The notes under the pieces were generated by a model. That model searched no databases. It saw only the letters and a program-made list of their open reading frames with translations, and was not told where the DNA came from. Source: Streptomyces sp. NBC_00510 (lineage in GTDB: Bacteria > Actinomycetota > Actinomycetes > Streptomycetales > Streptomycetaceae). From it: a stretch of 64,000 nt of DNA. Of the stretch, positions 7,399 through 14,708 are shown one piece after another (within the stretch, counting starts at the first letter, position 1; each line of letters begins with the position of its first letter). The stretch lies in assembly GCA_036013505.1 (NCBI GenBank), contig CP107851.1:1550001-1614000 (forward strand), read 5' to 3'. Made by a program: the position numbers and the translations under genes.

Positions 7399-8598
7399 GT
7401 GCACATCCGACGCAAGCCCCTCGCGGCCCTGCCGGCCGCGCTGCTGATGACGGTCGGCCTCGCCGTCCTCGGCACCACGTCCCCCCGCGCCGAGGCCGCC
7501 GTCCCCGCCACCATCCCGCTGACGATCACCAACAACTCGGGCCGCAACGAGCCCGTGTACCTCTACGACCTGGGCACCGAGCTCGCCACCGGCCGCCAGG
7601 GCTGGGCCGACGCCAACGGCACCTTCCACCCCTGGCCGGCCGGGGGCAACCCGCCGACCCCGGCGCCCGACGCCTCGATCGCCGGCCCCGCCAACGGCAG
7701 GTCCGTCACCATCCGGCTCCCCAGGTTCTCCGGCCGTGTCTACTTCTCCTACGGCCGGAAGCTGGACTTCCGGCTGACCACCGGGGGCTTGGTGCAGCCC
7801 GCGGTGCAGAACCCGTCCGACCCCAACCGGGACATCCTCTTCAACTGGTCCGAGTACACCCTCAACGACTCCGGGCTGTGGATCAACAGCACGCAGGTGG
7901 ACATGTTCTCCGCCCCGTACGCGGTCGGCCTCCAGCGCGCCGACGGCAGCAGCACCACCACCGGGCACCTCGTGCGGGGCGGCTGGAACGGCTTCTTCGC
8001 CGCCCTGCGGGGCCGGACGGGCGGCTGGGCGAACCTCGTCCAGACCCGCGCCGACGGCACCGTGCTCCGCGCCCTCTCCCCCGGCCACGGGATCGAGACG
8101 GGCGCGCTCCCGCGCACCGTGATGGACGACTACGTCAACCGCGTCTGGCAGAAGTACTCCACCGCGACGCTCACGGTGACCCCCTTCGGCGACCGGCCCG
8201 GTACGAAGTACTACGGACGGGTCTCCGGCGACGTCATGAACTTCACCGACGCCTCCGGGACCGTCGTCACCTCGTTCCAGAAGCCCGACGCGGACAGCGT
8301 CCTCGGCTGCCACAAGCTGCTGGACGCACCGAACGACCTCGTGCGCGGCCCGATTTCGCGCACGCTGTGCGCCGGCTTCAACCGCACCACCCTGCTCACC
8401 AACCCCGCCCAGCCGGACACGAGCGCGGCCGGCTTCTACCAGGACTCCGTGACGAACCAGTACGCCCGAGAGATCCACGGGCGGATGGCCGACGGCAAGG
8501 CGTACGCCTTCGCCTTCGACGACGTGGGCAACCACGAGTCGCTGGTCAACGACGCCAACCCGCAACAGGCGTCCCTCACGCTGGACCCGCTTGACTAG
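7399..8598 (+). CDS. Secreted GH64 endo-beta-1,3-glucanase
   Basis: 399 residues with a Sec signal (MHIRRKPLAALPAALLMTVG, then LAVLGTTSPRAEA). The mature protein follows the GH64 laminaripentaose-producing glucanase pattern: ITNNSGRNEPVYLYDLG, ANGRSVTIRLPRFSGRVYFS, WINSTQVDMFSAPYAVGLQ and YAFAFDDVGNHESLV; the conserved Glu/Asp catalytic pair lies in the central TQVDMF region and upstream. It cleaves 1,3-beta-glucans of fungal or algal walls outside the cell. The GTG at 7399 is preceded by AAGGAGGAA at short spacing. No carbohydrate-binding module is fused. Regulation is probably by a LacI-type repressor at the operator just upstream. Confidence 0.92.
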   Translation: MHIRRKPLAALPAALLMTVGLAVLGTTSPRAEAAVPATIPLTITNNSGRNEPVYLYDLGTELATGRQGWADANGTFHPWPAGGNPPTPAPDASIAGPANGRSVTIRLPRFSGRVYFSYGRKLDFRLTTGGLVQPAVQNPSDPNRDILFNWSEYTLNDSGLWINSTQVDMFSAPYAVGLQRADGSSTTTGHLVRGGWNGFFAALRGRTGGWANLVQTRADGTVLRALSPGHGIETGALPRTVMDDYVNRVWQKYSTATLTVTPFGDRPGTKYYGRVSGDVMNFTDASGTVVTSFQKPDADSVLGCHKLLDAPNDLVRGPISRTLCAGFNRTTLLTNPAQPDTSAAGFYQDSVTNQYAREIHGRMADGKAYAFAFDDVGNHESLVNDANPQQASLTLDPLD

Positions 8599-8614
8599 TC
8601 CTCCGGCGACCCGG

Positions 8615-8652
8615 GGCCGGGCCGACCGGGCTGGATTGTCGGTGGCCCGGCC
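8615..8652 (+). terminator. Possible hairpin terminator after GH64
   Basis: GGCCGGGCC (8615-8623) pairs perfectly with GGCCCGGCC (8644-8652) across a 20-nt loop just after the glucanase stop. It has no U-tract, as is common in Streptomyces. The TAGGGT at 8653-8658 that follows could be a -10 box for the next gene. Confidence 0.4.
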
Positions 8653-8699
8653 TAGGGTGGGGACGACACAGGCACCGTGACGAGAGACTGGAAGTCCCC

Positions 8700-9266
8700 A
8701 TGACGACCCTTTCCGACCGTCCGAACACCGCGCTGCTCGTCATCGACGTGCAGAACGGGGTGGTGGCCGGCTCCCACAACCGGGACGACGTCATCGCCAA
8801 CATCAACACCCTGCTCGGCAAGGCGCGGGCCGAGGACGTGCCCGTGATCTGGGTGCAGCACTCGGACGAAGGCCTGCAGAAGGGCAGCGAGAGCTGGCAG
8901 TACGTGCCGGAGCTCGTGCGCGAGGAGCCGGAGCCGCTGATCCACAAGCGCTACGGGGACTCCTTCGAGGACACCGAGCTGGAGGCGGTGCTCGCCGACC
9001 GCGGCGTGGGCCGGCTCGTCGTCACGGGTGCCCAGACCGACGCCTGCGTCCGCTCGACCCTGCACGGCGGGCTCGTCCGGGGCTACGACGTCACGCTCGT
9101 CGGCGACGCGCACACCACGGAGGACCTCAGCGCCTACGGGGCGCCGGCCCCGGAGTCGGTGATCGCGCACACCAACCTCTACTGGAAGCACCAGAGCGCC
9201 CCCGGGCGCCGCGGCGGCACCGTCGACACCGCGGACGTCTCCTTCGCCGCGGCCGAGACGGGCTGA
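8700..9266 (+). CDS. Isochorismatase-like cysteine hydrolase
   Basis: 188 residues of the isochorismatase superfamily. The catalytic triad is visible: Asp16 in LLVIDVQNG, Lys83 in IHKRYGDSF and Cys116 in TGAQTDACVRST, with the cis-peptide region before the Cys. Members hydrolyse amides or vinyl ethers (nicotinamide, isochorismate, N-carbamoyl compounds), so the substrate is open. Cytosolic, with no signal peptide. It is transcribed alone; the neighbouring GNAT gene is convergent. The ATG at 8700 was chosen for GAGACTGGAAG upstream and because the fold begins at residue 9. Confidence 0.9.
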   Translation: MTTLSDRPNTALLVIDVQNGVVAGSHNRDDVIANINTLLGKARAEDVPVIWVQHSDEGLQKGSESWQYVPELVREEPEPLIHKRYGDSFEDTELEAVLADRGVGRLVVTGAQTDACVRSTLHGGLVRGYDVTLVGDAHTTEDLSAYGAPAPESVIAHTNLYWKHQSAPGRRGGTVDTADVSFAAAETG

Positions 9267-9318
9267 GCCCTCCGGGCCGACGACCCGTGGGTCCCCGGCG
9301 GCGACCGCCCGTCTGGGC

Positions 9319-10155
9319 TCACGGCGCGGTCCGGTAGTGGTAAGCGCACAGCTCGCTGAAGCCTGCCCGGTCGTAGAGCCGTGCGGCGGGGGCGTTGTCG
9401 CGTTCCACCTGCAGGTACATGCCGTCCGCGCCCTGCCCGGCGGCCCAGTGCGCGAGTGCGGCGAGGACGGCGCGGGCCGCGCCCTTGCCGCGGGCGCCGG
9501 GGAGGGTGGCCATGCCGAACAGGCCCGCCCAGCCGGTGTCGGCGACGGCGCGGCCCACCGCGACGACCTCGCCGCCGATCGTGGCGCACGCGTAGGCCGA
9601 GGGCCGTTCCACGCGGTGCAGAAGGTCCCTTTCGGAGCCGGAGCCGCCGTGCACACCGTGCACCGCGCGCCACACGCCGAACCAGCCGTCCGTGGGGCGG
9701 TCCTCCAGCCGGACCGGCGGGGCGGCGCCCGCCACGGCCTGCTCGCGTACCCGGGCGGTCCGCGCCGTGCGCAAGGACATCGGGCTCCCGGGGCGGTAGC
9801 CGCGCTCTTCCAGGAAGGCGTCGAGTCCGGGCGGGCAGGCCCCCGGGCTGATCTGGAACCGGGCGGTGGCATCGCGGGCGGCGTAGAACTCCTCGGCCGC
9901 GGCGACCCGGTGGGCCAACCGGCCGGTCCCGTCGGCCCCGTGGGGCAGGACCGTGCCCACCCACCAGGAGCAGCCGGGGGCGTGCCGCAGCCACCACCCC
10001 TCGGTGACCTCGACGTACGCGGCCGGAAGCGCGCGGGCCGCCCGCTCCTGCAGAGCGCGCAGGGTGTCCGGACCGCCCACGGTGGACGGCGACGAAGCCG
10101 GCACGCTCACCCTCCCGGTCCGCGGGGCTCGGTCCCCCCGCAGATCAAGGCCCAT
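9319..10155 (-). CDS. GNAT-family N-acetyltransferase
   Basis: 278 residues. The C-terminal half has the acetyl-CoA binding signature GMATLPGARGKGAARAVLAALAHWA followed by LQVERDNAPAARLYDRAGF, typical of GNAT beta4-alpha3 and alpha4. The N-terminal half (ALPAAYVEVTEGWWLRHAPG) resembles a degenerate second GNAT fold, so this is a double-GNAT protein. The start at 10155 overlaps the stop of the upstream xdhC in TGATG, implying translational coupling to the coxG-xdhC transcript. Acceptor unknown. A role in CO dehydrogenase maturation is possible from position only. Confidence 0.85.
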   Translation of the reverse strand: MGLDLRGDRAPRTGRVSVPASSPSTVGGPDTLRALQERAARALPAAYVEVTEGWWLRHAPGCSWWVGTVLPHGADGTGRLAHRVAAAEEFYAARDATARFQISPGACPPGLDAFLEERGYRPGSPMSLRTARTARVREQAVAGAAPPVRLEDRPTDGWFGVWRAVHGVHGGSGSERDLLHRVERPSAYACATIGGEVVAVGRAVADTGWAGLFGMATLPGARGKGAARAVLAALAHWAAGQGADGMYLQVERDNAPAARLYDRAGFSELCAYHYRTAP

Positions 10156-11267
10156 CAGCGGGCGCCGTGTCCCGCGGGGACCGCCGCGGCGTGGATCGGT
10201 CCCGTCGTGCCGCTGAGCGGGGACCCGGAGCCGCCGCGCCTTCCGGCGATGATCTCGGCGGCGATGGAAACTGCCGTCTCCTGAGGGGTGAGGGCGCCGA
10301 TGTCGAGGCCGATCGGCGAGCTTAGGCGGGCGAGTTCGGCGTCGGTCAGGCCCGCGTGCCGGAGGCGTTCGAGGCGGTCATCGTGCGTGCGCCGGGAACC
10401 CATCGCCCCGACGAAACCCAGGAACGGGAGGCGGAGGGCCACCTCCAGCAGCGGCACGTCGAACTTCGGGTCGTGGGTGAGGACGGCCACCATCGTACGG
10501 GCGTCGACGCGGCCCGCCGCGGACTCCGCGGCGAGGTAGCGGTGCGGCCATTCGACGACGACCTCGTGGGCGTCGGGGAAGCGGGCCGCGGTGGTGAACA
10601 CGGGGCGCGCGTCGCAGACCGTGACGCGGTGGCCGAGGAGCGCGCCCTGGCGGGCGAGGGCGGCGGCGAAGTCGGTGGCGCCGAAGACCAGCAGGCGGGG
10701 CGGCGGCGCGTAGGAGCGGACGAAGACCCGCCGTTCGCCGTAGCGGCGCTGCGCGCTCGTGCCGCGGGCCAGCAGGGCGCGGGCGTCCCCGGCGACGGCG
10801 TCGTCGAGGACGGCGGAGCCGAGACCGCCCGAGCGGGCCCCGGGGCGCACCACCATGCGGGTCCCGGCACCCGGACCGGCGACCACCGTGGCCACCGCGA
10901 CCGCCCGGCCCGCCGCCATGTCGTCGAGGACGGCGGGCAGTTCGGGGAAGGTCGCCGGGGAGACCGGCTCGACGAAGACGTCGATGGTACCGCCGCAGGT
11001 GAGGCCGACGGCGAAGGCGTCGTCGTCGCTGATCCCGTACTGCTGCAGCTGCGGCGTCATCGTACGGACGACCTCCCGCGCCACCTCGTACACGGCGGCC
11101 TCGACGCATCCGCCGGACACGCTCCCGGCGACGTCGCCCTCGGCGGACACGGCCATCGCCGCGCCCGGGGGACGGGGCGCGCTGCGGTAGGCGCCGACGA
11201 CTGTGGCGAGTCCGATCGTGCGTCCCGCCGCGTACCAGGCCCGGAGCGGGCCCGCGAGCTCTCGCAC
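10155..11267 (-). CDS. XdhC-family molybdenum cofactor maturation protein (CoxF/CoxI-like)
   Basis: 370 residues. The N-terminal XdhC domain shows GAAMAVSAEGDVAGSVSGGCVE near residue 45, and the C-terminal XdhC Rossmann domain shows LLVFGATDFAAALA near 195, LTHDPKFDVPLLEVAL near 270 and FVGAMGSRRTHDDR. XdhC proteins bind Mo-MCD/MPT, promote sulfuration and insert cofactor into xanthine dehydrogenase or CO dehydrogenase. It starts at GTG 11267, 8 nt after the coxG stop, so it forms an operon with coxG and the GNAT gene. With the divergent coxMSL genes it fits maturation of that enzyme. Confidence 0.9.
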   Translation of the reverse strand: MRELAGPLRAWYAAGRTIGLATVVGAYRSAPRPPGAAMAVSAEGDVAGSVSGGCVEAAVYEVAREVVRTMTPQLQQYGISDDDAFAVGLTCGGTIDVFVEPVSPATFPELPAVLDDMAAGRAVAVATVVAGPGAGTRMVVRPGARSGGLGSAVLDDAVAGDARALLARGTSAQRRYGERRVFVRSYAPPPRLLVFGATDFAAALARQGALLGHRVTVCDARPVFTTAARFPDAHEVVVEWPHRYLAAESAAGRVDARTMVAVLTHDPKFDVPLLEVALRLPFLGFVGAMGSRRTHDDRLERLRHAGLTDAELARLSSPIGLDIGALTPQETAVSIAAEIIAGRRGGSGSPLSGTTGPIHAAAVPAGHGAR

Positions 11268-11275
11268 CGCGGGCC

Positions 11276-12046
11276 TCAGACGAGCCAGACGATGAGCAGG
11301 ACGAGCACGACGACCGCGACGGCGGCCGGGATCGCCCGCTTGAGCACGGCGCCCCTGGCGACGCCCATGAGGTCGATCGGCTCGGGTTCCGCCGTGGGCC
11401 GCGCCGGGCCGGGTGCCGGCTCGCGCGCGGGTGCCGGGTCTTCGGCGTCGCCTTGCGAGCCCCCCTCCGCGGCCCCTTCCCGTTCCGCCTCGGTGCTCTC
11501 CGCAGCCGGAGGCGTCGAGGGCACCGGTGCCGTGGTCGACGGCTCGGTACCGTCCCCGCCGCCACCTCCGCCCCCGCCCACCGCGGCGGGCTCGGGGACG
11601 CGCTCCTCGGCCAGTTGCCGCTCCAGGGCCTCCACGAACTGGCCCAGCAGCTTCCTGCTGACCTCTTCGATCATGCCCTTGCCGAACTGCGCGATCTTCC
11701 CGGTGACCGTCAGCCGGGTCTCCACCGTCACCATCGTCGCCTCGCCCTCGGGAACCAGCCGCGCGGTGATGCGCGCGTCGGCGTTGCCCTGGCCCCGGGC
11801 GTCACGGCCGCGCGCCCGCAGCACCGCGGTCCGGCTCGCGGCGTCCTGCTCCTCGAAGGCGGCGGTGCCCTTGTACTGGACGGTCACCGGGCCGACCTTC
11901 ACCTTCACGAGGCCGTTGTACGTGTCGCCGTCCCGCCCGGTGAGCTGGGCGCCCGGCATGCACGGTGCGATCCGCTCGACGTCGGTGAGCAGGGCCCAGG
12001 CCTGGTCCGGCGGCAGGCTCACTCGGAACTCGTTGGTGAAGTCCAT
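11276..12046 (-). CDS. coxG: CoxG-like SRPBCC protein with C-terminal membrane anchor
   Basis: 256 residues. Residues 1-150 are a CoxG/SRPBCC domain: MDFTNEFRVSLPPDQAWALL, then IAPCMPGAQL, YNGLVKVKVGPVTVQYKG and RLTVTGKIAQFGKG. A Gly8 run and about 70 residues of Pro/Ala/Glu-rich linker follow, then one C-terminal membrane helix (AIPAAVAVVVLVLLIVWLV). CoxG is reported to tether CO dehydrogenase to the membrane or respiratory chain, which fits this tail anchor. AGAGAGG precedes the ATG at 12046. It heads a leftward transcript with xdhC and GNAT genes. Confidence 0.88.
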   Translation of the reverse strand: MDFTNEFRVSLPPDQAWALLTDVERIAPCMPGAQLTGRDGDTYNGLVKVKVGPVTVQYKGTAAFEEQDAASRTAVLRARGRDARGQGNADARITARLVPEGEATMVTVETRLTVTGKIAQFGKGMIEEVSRKLLGQFVEALERQLAEERVPEPAAVGGGGGGGGDGTEPSTTAPVPSTPPAAESTEAEREGAAEGGSQGDAEDPAPAREPAPGPARPTAEPEPIDLMGVARGAVLKRAIPAAVAVVVLVLLIVWLV

Positions 12047-12199
12047 CGAGGGCAGACCTCTCTTCCGGTCGTGGCGTCATCGGCGGTCCCGGACGGTGCC
12101 CACACCTTGGGCCCGCCGTCGCGGGCCGTCAACGCGCAGTTCAGCGTTCGCTTAAGACGCCGATCCCGGGGCCGCCCGAGGAACCCGCACGCCCGGGCC

Positions 12200-13159
12200 T
12201 CAGCTCCAGAGCGTGACGTGGACGGGCGGCCGGAACTCCGTGAGCGGGACGCCGTTGGAGCGGGCGAGCAGGGCCTGCGTGGCGGCGGGGGTGGTGACGA
12301 ACCGGCACAGGGCGGCGGCGACCGCGGAGCGGCGGTCGGAGGCGAGGGTGCTCGCGTACAGCATCCCGTTGATCGGCATGCCGAGGACGTCGAGGACGAC
12401 GAGGTGCGAGCGCCGCAACTCCTCGCGCACGACGTGGAGCAGGGCCAGCGTCACCCCGTCGCCCGCGGCGACGGCGTTGAGCGAGGCGGTCACGCTCGGG
12501 AAGGCGGTGGCCTTGGCGGGGTCGACGCCGATGCGGGCGAGGAAGGCACCGGCGAGGGTGTCGGGGTCCATGCCGGCGGGGCCGAAGAGCCAGGGCTCGC
12601 GACCGAGCCGCCCGGGGGCGATACGGGAGTGCTGCCGCAACGGGTGACCGGGCGCCGCGACGACGACCAGCTGGAAGCGGAGGAAGGGCACGGACTCGAT
12701 CGCCGGGTGCGGGGCCGGCGCGGGCCCGATCGTGACGTCGGCCCTGCGGTCCCTGAGCAGTTCGCCGAAGACGCCGACGGGGACCGCCAGCGTGTCGGCG
12801 TCCAGGTCGGGCTGGCGCCGTCCGAACGACGCGAGAAGGGCGGGCAGCACCTGCTCGGCACCGGTCTCGGTGGACGCCACGCGCAGTTGGACGGTGCCGG
12901 CGCTGGCCTGCCGTACGCGGTGGCGGGTCTCCTCCGCCAGGCCGACGATCTCGGCGGCTCCCGCGGCCAGGCGCTGTCCGCCCGGGGTGAGGCTGATGCC
13001 GCCGCCCGCGCGGATGAAGAGGACGTCGCCCAGTTCGCGGCGGAGCGCCGCGACGGCCCCGGACACCGCGGGCTCGGTGACGCCCAGCGACTCGGCGGCA
13101 GCCTTGACCGATCCCAGTCGGGCCACGGCGACGAAGGCCCTCAACTGCGTGAGCGTCAT
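12200..13159 (-). CDS. LysR-family regulator of the CO dehydrogenase genes
   Basis: 319 residues. N-terminal LysR helix-turn-helix: TLTQLRAFVAVARLGSVKAA, then AESLGVTEPAVSGAVAALRREL, with the usual LTPGGQRLAAGA after it; the remaining 220 residues are the substrate-binding domain. It is divergent from coxM across a 161-bp intergenic region and lies upstream of coxG on the same strand, the classical position of a LysR regulator controlling a divergent operon. It likely activates coxMSL in response to CO or an energy signal. The effector is unknown. Confidence 0.9.
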   Translation of the reverse strand: MTLTQLRAFVAVARLGSVKAAAESLGVTEPAVSGAVAALRRELGDVLFIRAGGGISLTPGGQRLAAGAAEIVGLAEETRHRVRQASAGTVQLRVASTETGAEQVLPALLASFGRRQPDLDADTLAVPVGVFGELLRDRRADVTIGPAPAPHPAIESVPFLRFQLVVVAAPGHPLRQHSRIAPGRLGREPWLFGPAGMDPDTLAGAFLARIGVDPAKATAFPSVTASLNAVAAGDGVTLALLHVVREELRRSHLVVLDVLGMPINGMLYASTLASDRRSAVAAALCRFVTTPAATQALLARSNGVPLTEFRPPVHVTLWS

Positions 13160-13186
13160 GGGGACATTACATCTGTTCGAGCGTCA

Positions 13187-13231
13187 ACTGTCTCAGTCCG
13201 TATTAACCATTCTCTTCAGTTGCCGTTGACC
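13187..13231 (+). promoter_or_regulatory. Candidate LysR box and -35 region for coxM
   Basis: ACTG-TCT-CAGT (13187-13197) is a perfect short dyad of the T-N11-A class, lying between the divergent lysR and coxM genes. A TTGACC (13226-13231) about 30 nt downstream could be the -35 box of the coxM promoter. No firm -10 is seen, so the promoter part is weak. Confidence 0.35.
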
Positions 13232-13320
13232 GACCCCGCCCGCGGCGCGAGTGTTCCCCCCACATGCACTCCGCATCGCGACCCACACCGTCCACCGTCC
13301 GGGCAGGGAAGGAGGGTGCC

Positions 13321-14211
13321 GTGCAGGTACCCGCTTCGTTCGAGTACCAACGGGCGCAGAGCGTGGAGGAGGCCCTGGAACTGCTGGGGCGCTTCGGCGA
13401 GGAGGCCAGGGTCCTCGCGGGAGGGCACAGCCTGCTCCCCATGATGAAGCTGCGCCTGGCCGGGCCGGAGGTGCTCGTCGACATCAACGACCTCACCGAA
13501 CTCGACCACATCGACGAGACCGGCGGCGAGCTGCGGGTCGGCGCCCTCACCCGGCACCGCACCCTGCTGGAGTCGCCGCTGGTCGGCCGGCACTTCCCGA
13601 TCATCCACGACGCCGAGCGGGTGATCGCCGACCCGCCGGTCCGCAACCGCGGCACCATCGGCGGCTCGCTGTGCCAGGCCGACCCGTCCGAGGACCTGTC
13701 GGCGGTGTGCGCGGCGCTGCACGCGGTGGCCGTGATCCGCAGCGCGGACGGCGAACGCACCGTCGCCATGGCCGACTTCCACCGCGGACCGTACGAGACG
13801 GCGGTCGGCGCCGGAGAGATGCTCACCGAGGTGCGCTTCCCGGTCCTGGCCCACTCCGGCAGCGCCTACGAGAAGCTGGAGCGCAAGGCCGGTGACTGGG
13901 CGGTGGCGGCGGCCGGGGTGGCGCTCTCCCTCGACGACGGTCGCATGACGCACGTCGGGGTGGGTCTGGCGGCGGTCGGCGCCGACGGGCTGCACGCGGA
14001 GGCGGTGCAGGAGCTGCTGGAGGGCCGTGAGCCGTCGCCGGAGCTCGTCGAGGAGGCCGGGCGCGTGGCGTCGGCGAGCTGCTCGCCCGTCACCGACAGC
14101 CGCGGACCGGCCGAGTACAAGCGGCATCTGGCCGGAGAACTGACCAAGAGGGCCCTGCGGCGCGCCGTCGCCCGGGCCACCGCCCCGGCCGCGGCCGCGA
14201 AGGAGGGATGA
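13321..14211 (+). CDS. coxM: CO dehydrogenase medium (FAD) subunit
   Basis: 296 residues of the molybdenum hydroxylase FAD subunit family. FAD motifs are clear: ARVLAGGHSLLPMMKLRLA (residues about 32-50, AGGHSL as in CoxM) and NRGTIGGSLCQADPSED (about 111-127, TIGGS). The C-terminal domain reads AYEKLERKAGDWAVAAAGVAL. The GTG at 13321 follows AAGGAGG. The stop overlaps coxS in ATGA. The subunit carries electrons from the iron-sulfur subunit to FAD and on to the quinone pool. The order M-S-L is that of aerobic CO dehydrogenase operons. Confidence 0.92.
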   Translation: MQVPASFEYQRAQSVEEALELLGRFGEEARVLAGGHSLLPMMKLRLAGPEVLVDINDLTELDHIDETGGELRVGALTRHRTLLESPLVGRHFPIIHDAERVIADPPVRNRGTIGGSLCQADPSEDLSAVCAALHAVAVIRSADGERTVAMADFHRGPYETAVGAGEMLTEVRFPVLAHSGSAYEKLERKAGDWAVAAAGVALSLDDGRMTHVGVGLAAVGADGLHAEAVQELLEGREPSPELVEEAGRVASASCSPVTDSRGPAEYKRHLAGELTKRALRRAVARATAPAAAAKEG

Positions 14212-14708
14212 CGGACGTGCGGATCACGGTGAACGTCAACGGCGAGGACCACACCCGTGAGGTGGAGGCCCGCCATCTGCTCGTCCGGTTCCTCCGCGAC
14301 GACCTGGAGCTGACCGGGACGCACTGGGGCTGCGACACCAGCAACTGCGGCACCTGCGTGGTGCTGATGGACGGCGAGCCGGTCAAGAGCTGCACGGTCC
14401 TGGCCGCCATGGCCGAGGGCCATGAGATCCGCACCGTCGAGGGGCTGGCGGACGGCGACCGCCTCGACCCGGTGCAGCAGGGCTTCATCGAGGAGCACGG
14501 GCTGCAGTGCGGCTTCTGCACCCCGGGGATGATGCTCAGCGGCCGGGCGCTGCTGGACCGCAACCCCGACCCGTCCGAGGACGAGGTACGCGAGGCCATC
14601 TCGGGGCAGCTGTGCCGGTGCACGGGCTACCTCAACATCGTCAAGGCCATCCGGTGGGCCGCCGCCCACGAGGCGGACAGCCGTGCGGAAGCGGGGAGCC
14701 AGGCATGA
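14208..14708 (+). CDS. coxS: CO dehydrogenase small (2x[2Fe-2S]) subunit
   Basis: 166 residues with all eight cluster cysteines. The plant-ferredoxin cluster uses C42, C47, C50 and C62 (GCDTSNCGTCVV...SC), and the second cluster uses C101, C104, C136 and C138 (QCGFCTPGMML...QLCRCTGY). This is the usual length for CoxS. It overlaps coxM at its start (ATGA 14208-14211) and coxL at its end (ATGA 14705-14708), so synthesis of the three subunits is coupled. It passes electrons from the molybdenum site of CoxL to FAD of CoxM. Confidence 0.95.
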   Translation: MTDVRITVNVNGEDHTREVEARHLLVRFLRDDLELTGTHWGCDTSNCGTCVVLMDGEPVKSCTVLAAMAEGHEIRTVEGLADGDRLDPVQQGFIEEHGLQCGFCTPGMMLSGRALLDRNPDPSEDEVREAISGQLCRCTGYLNIVKAIRWAAAHEADSRAEAGSQA

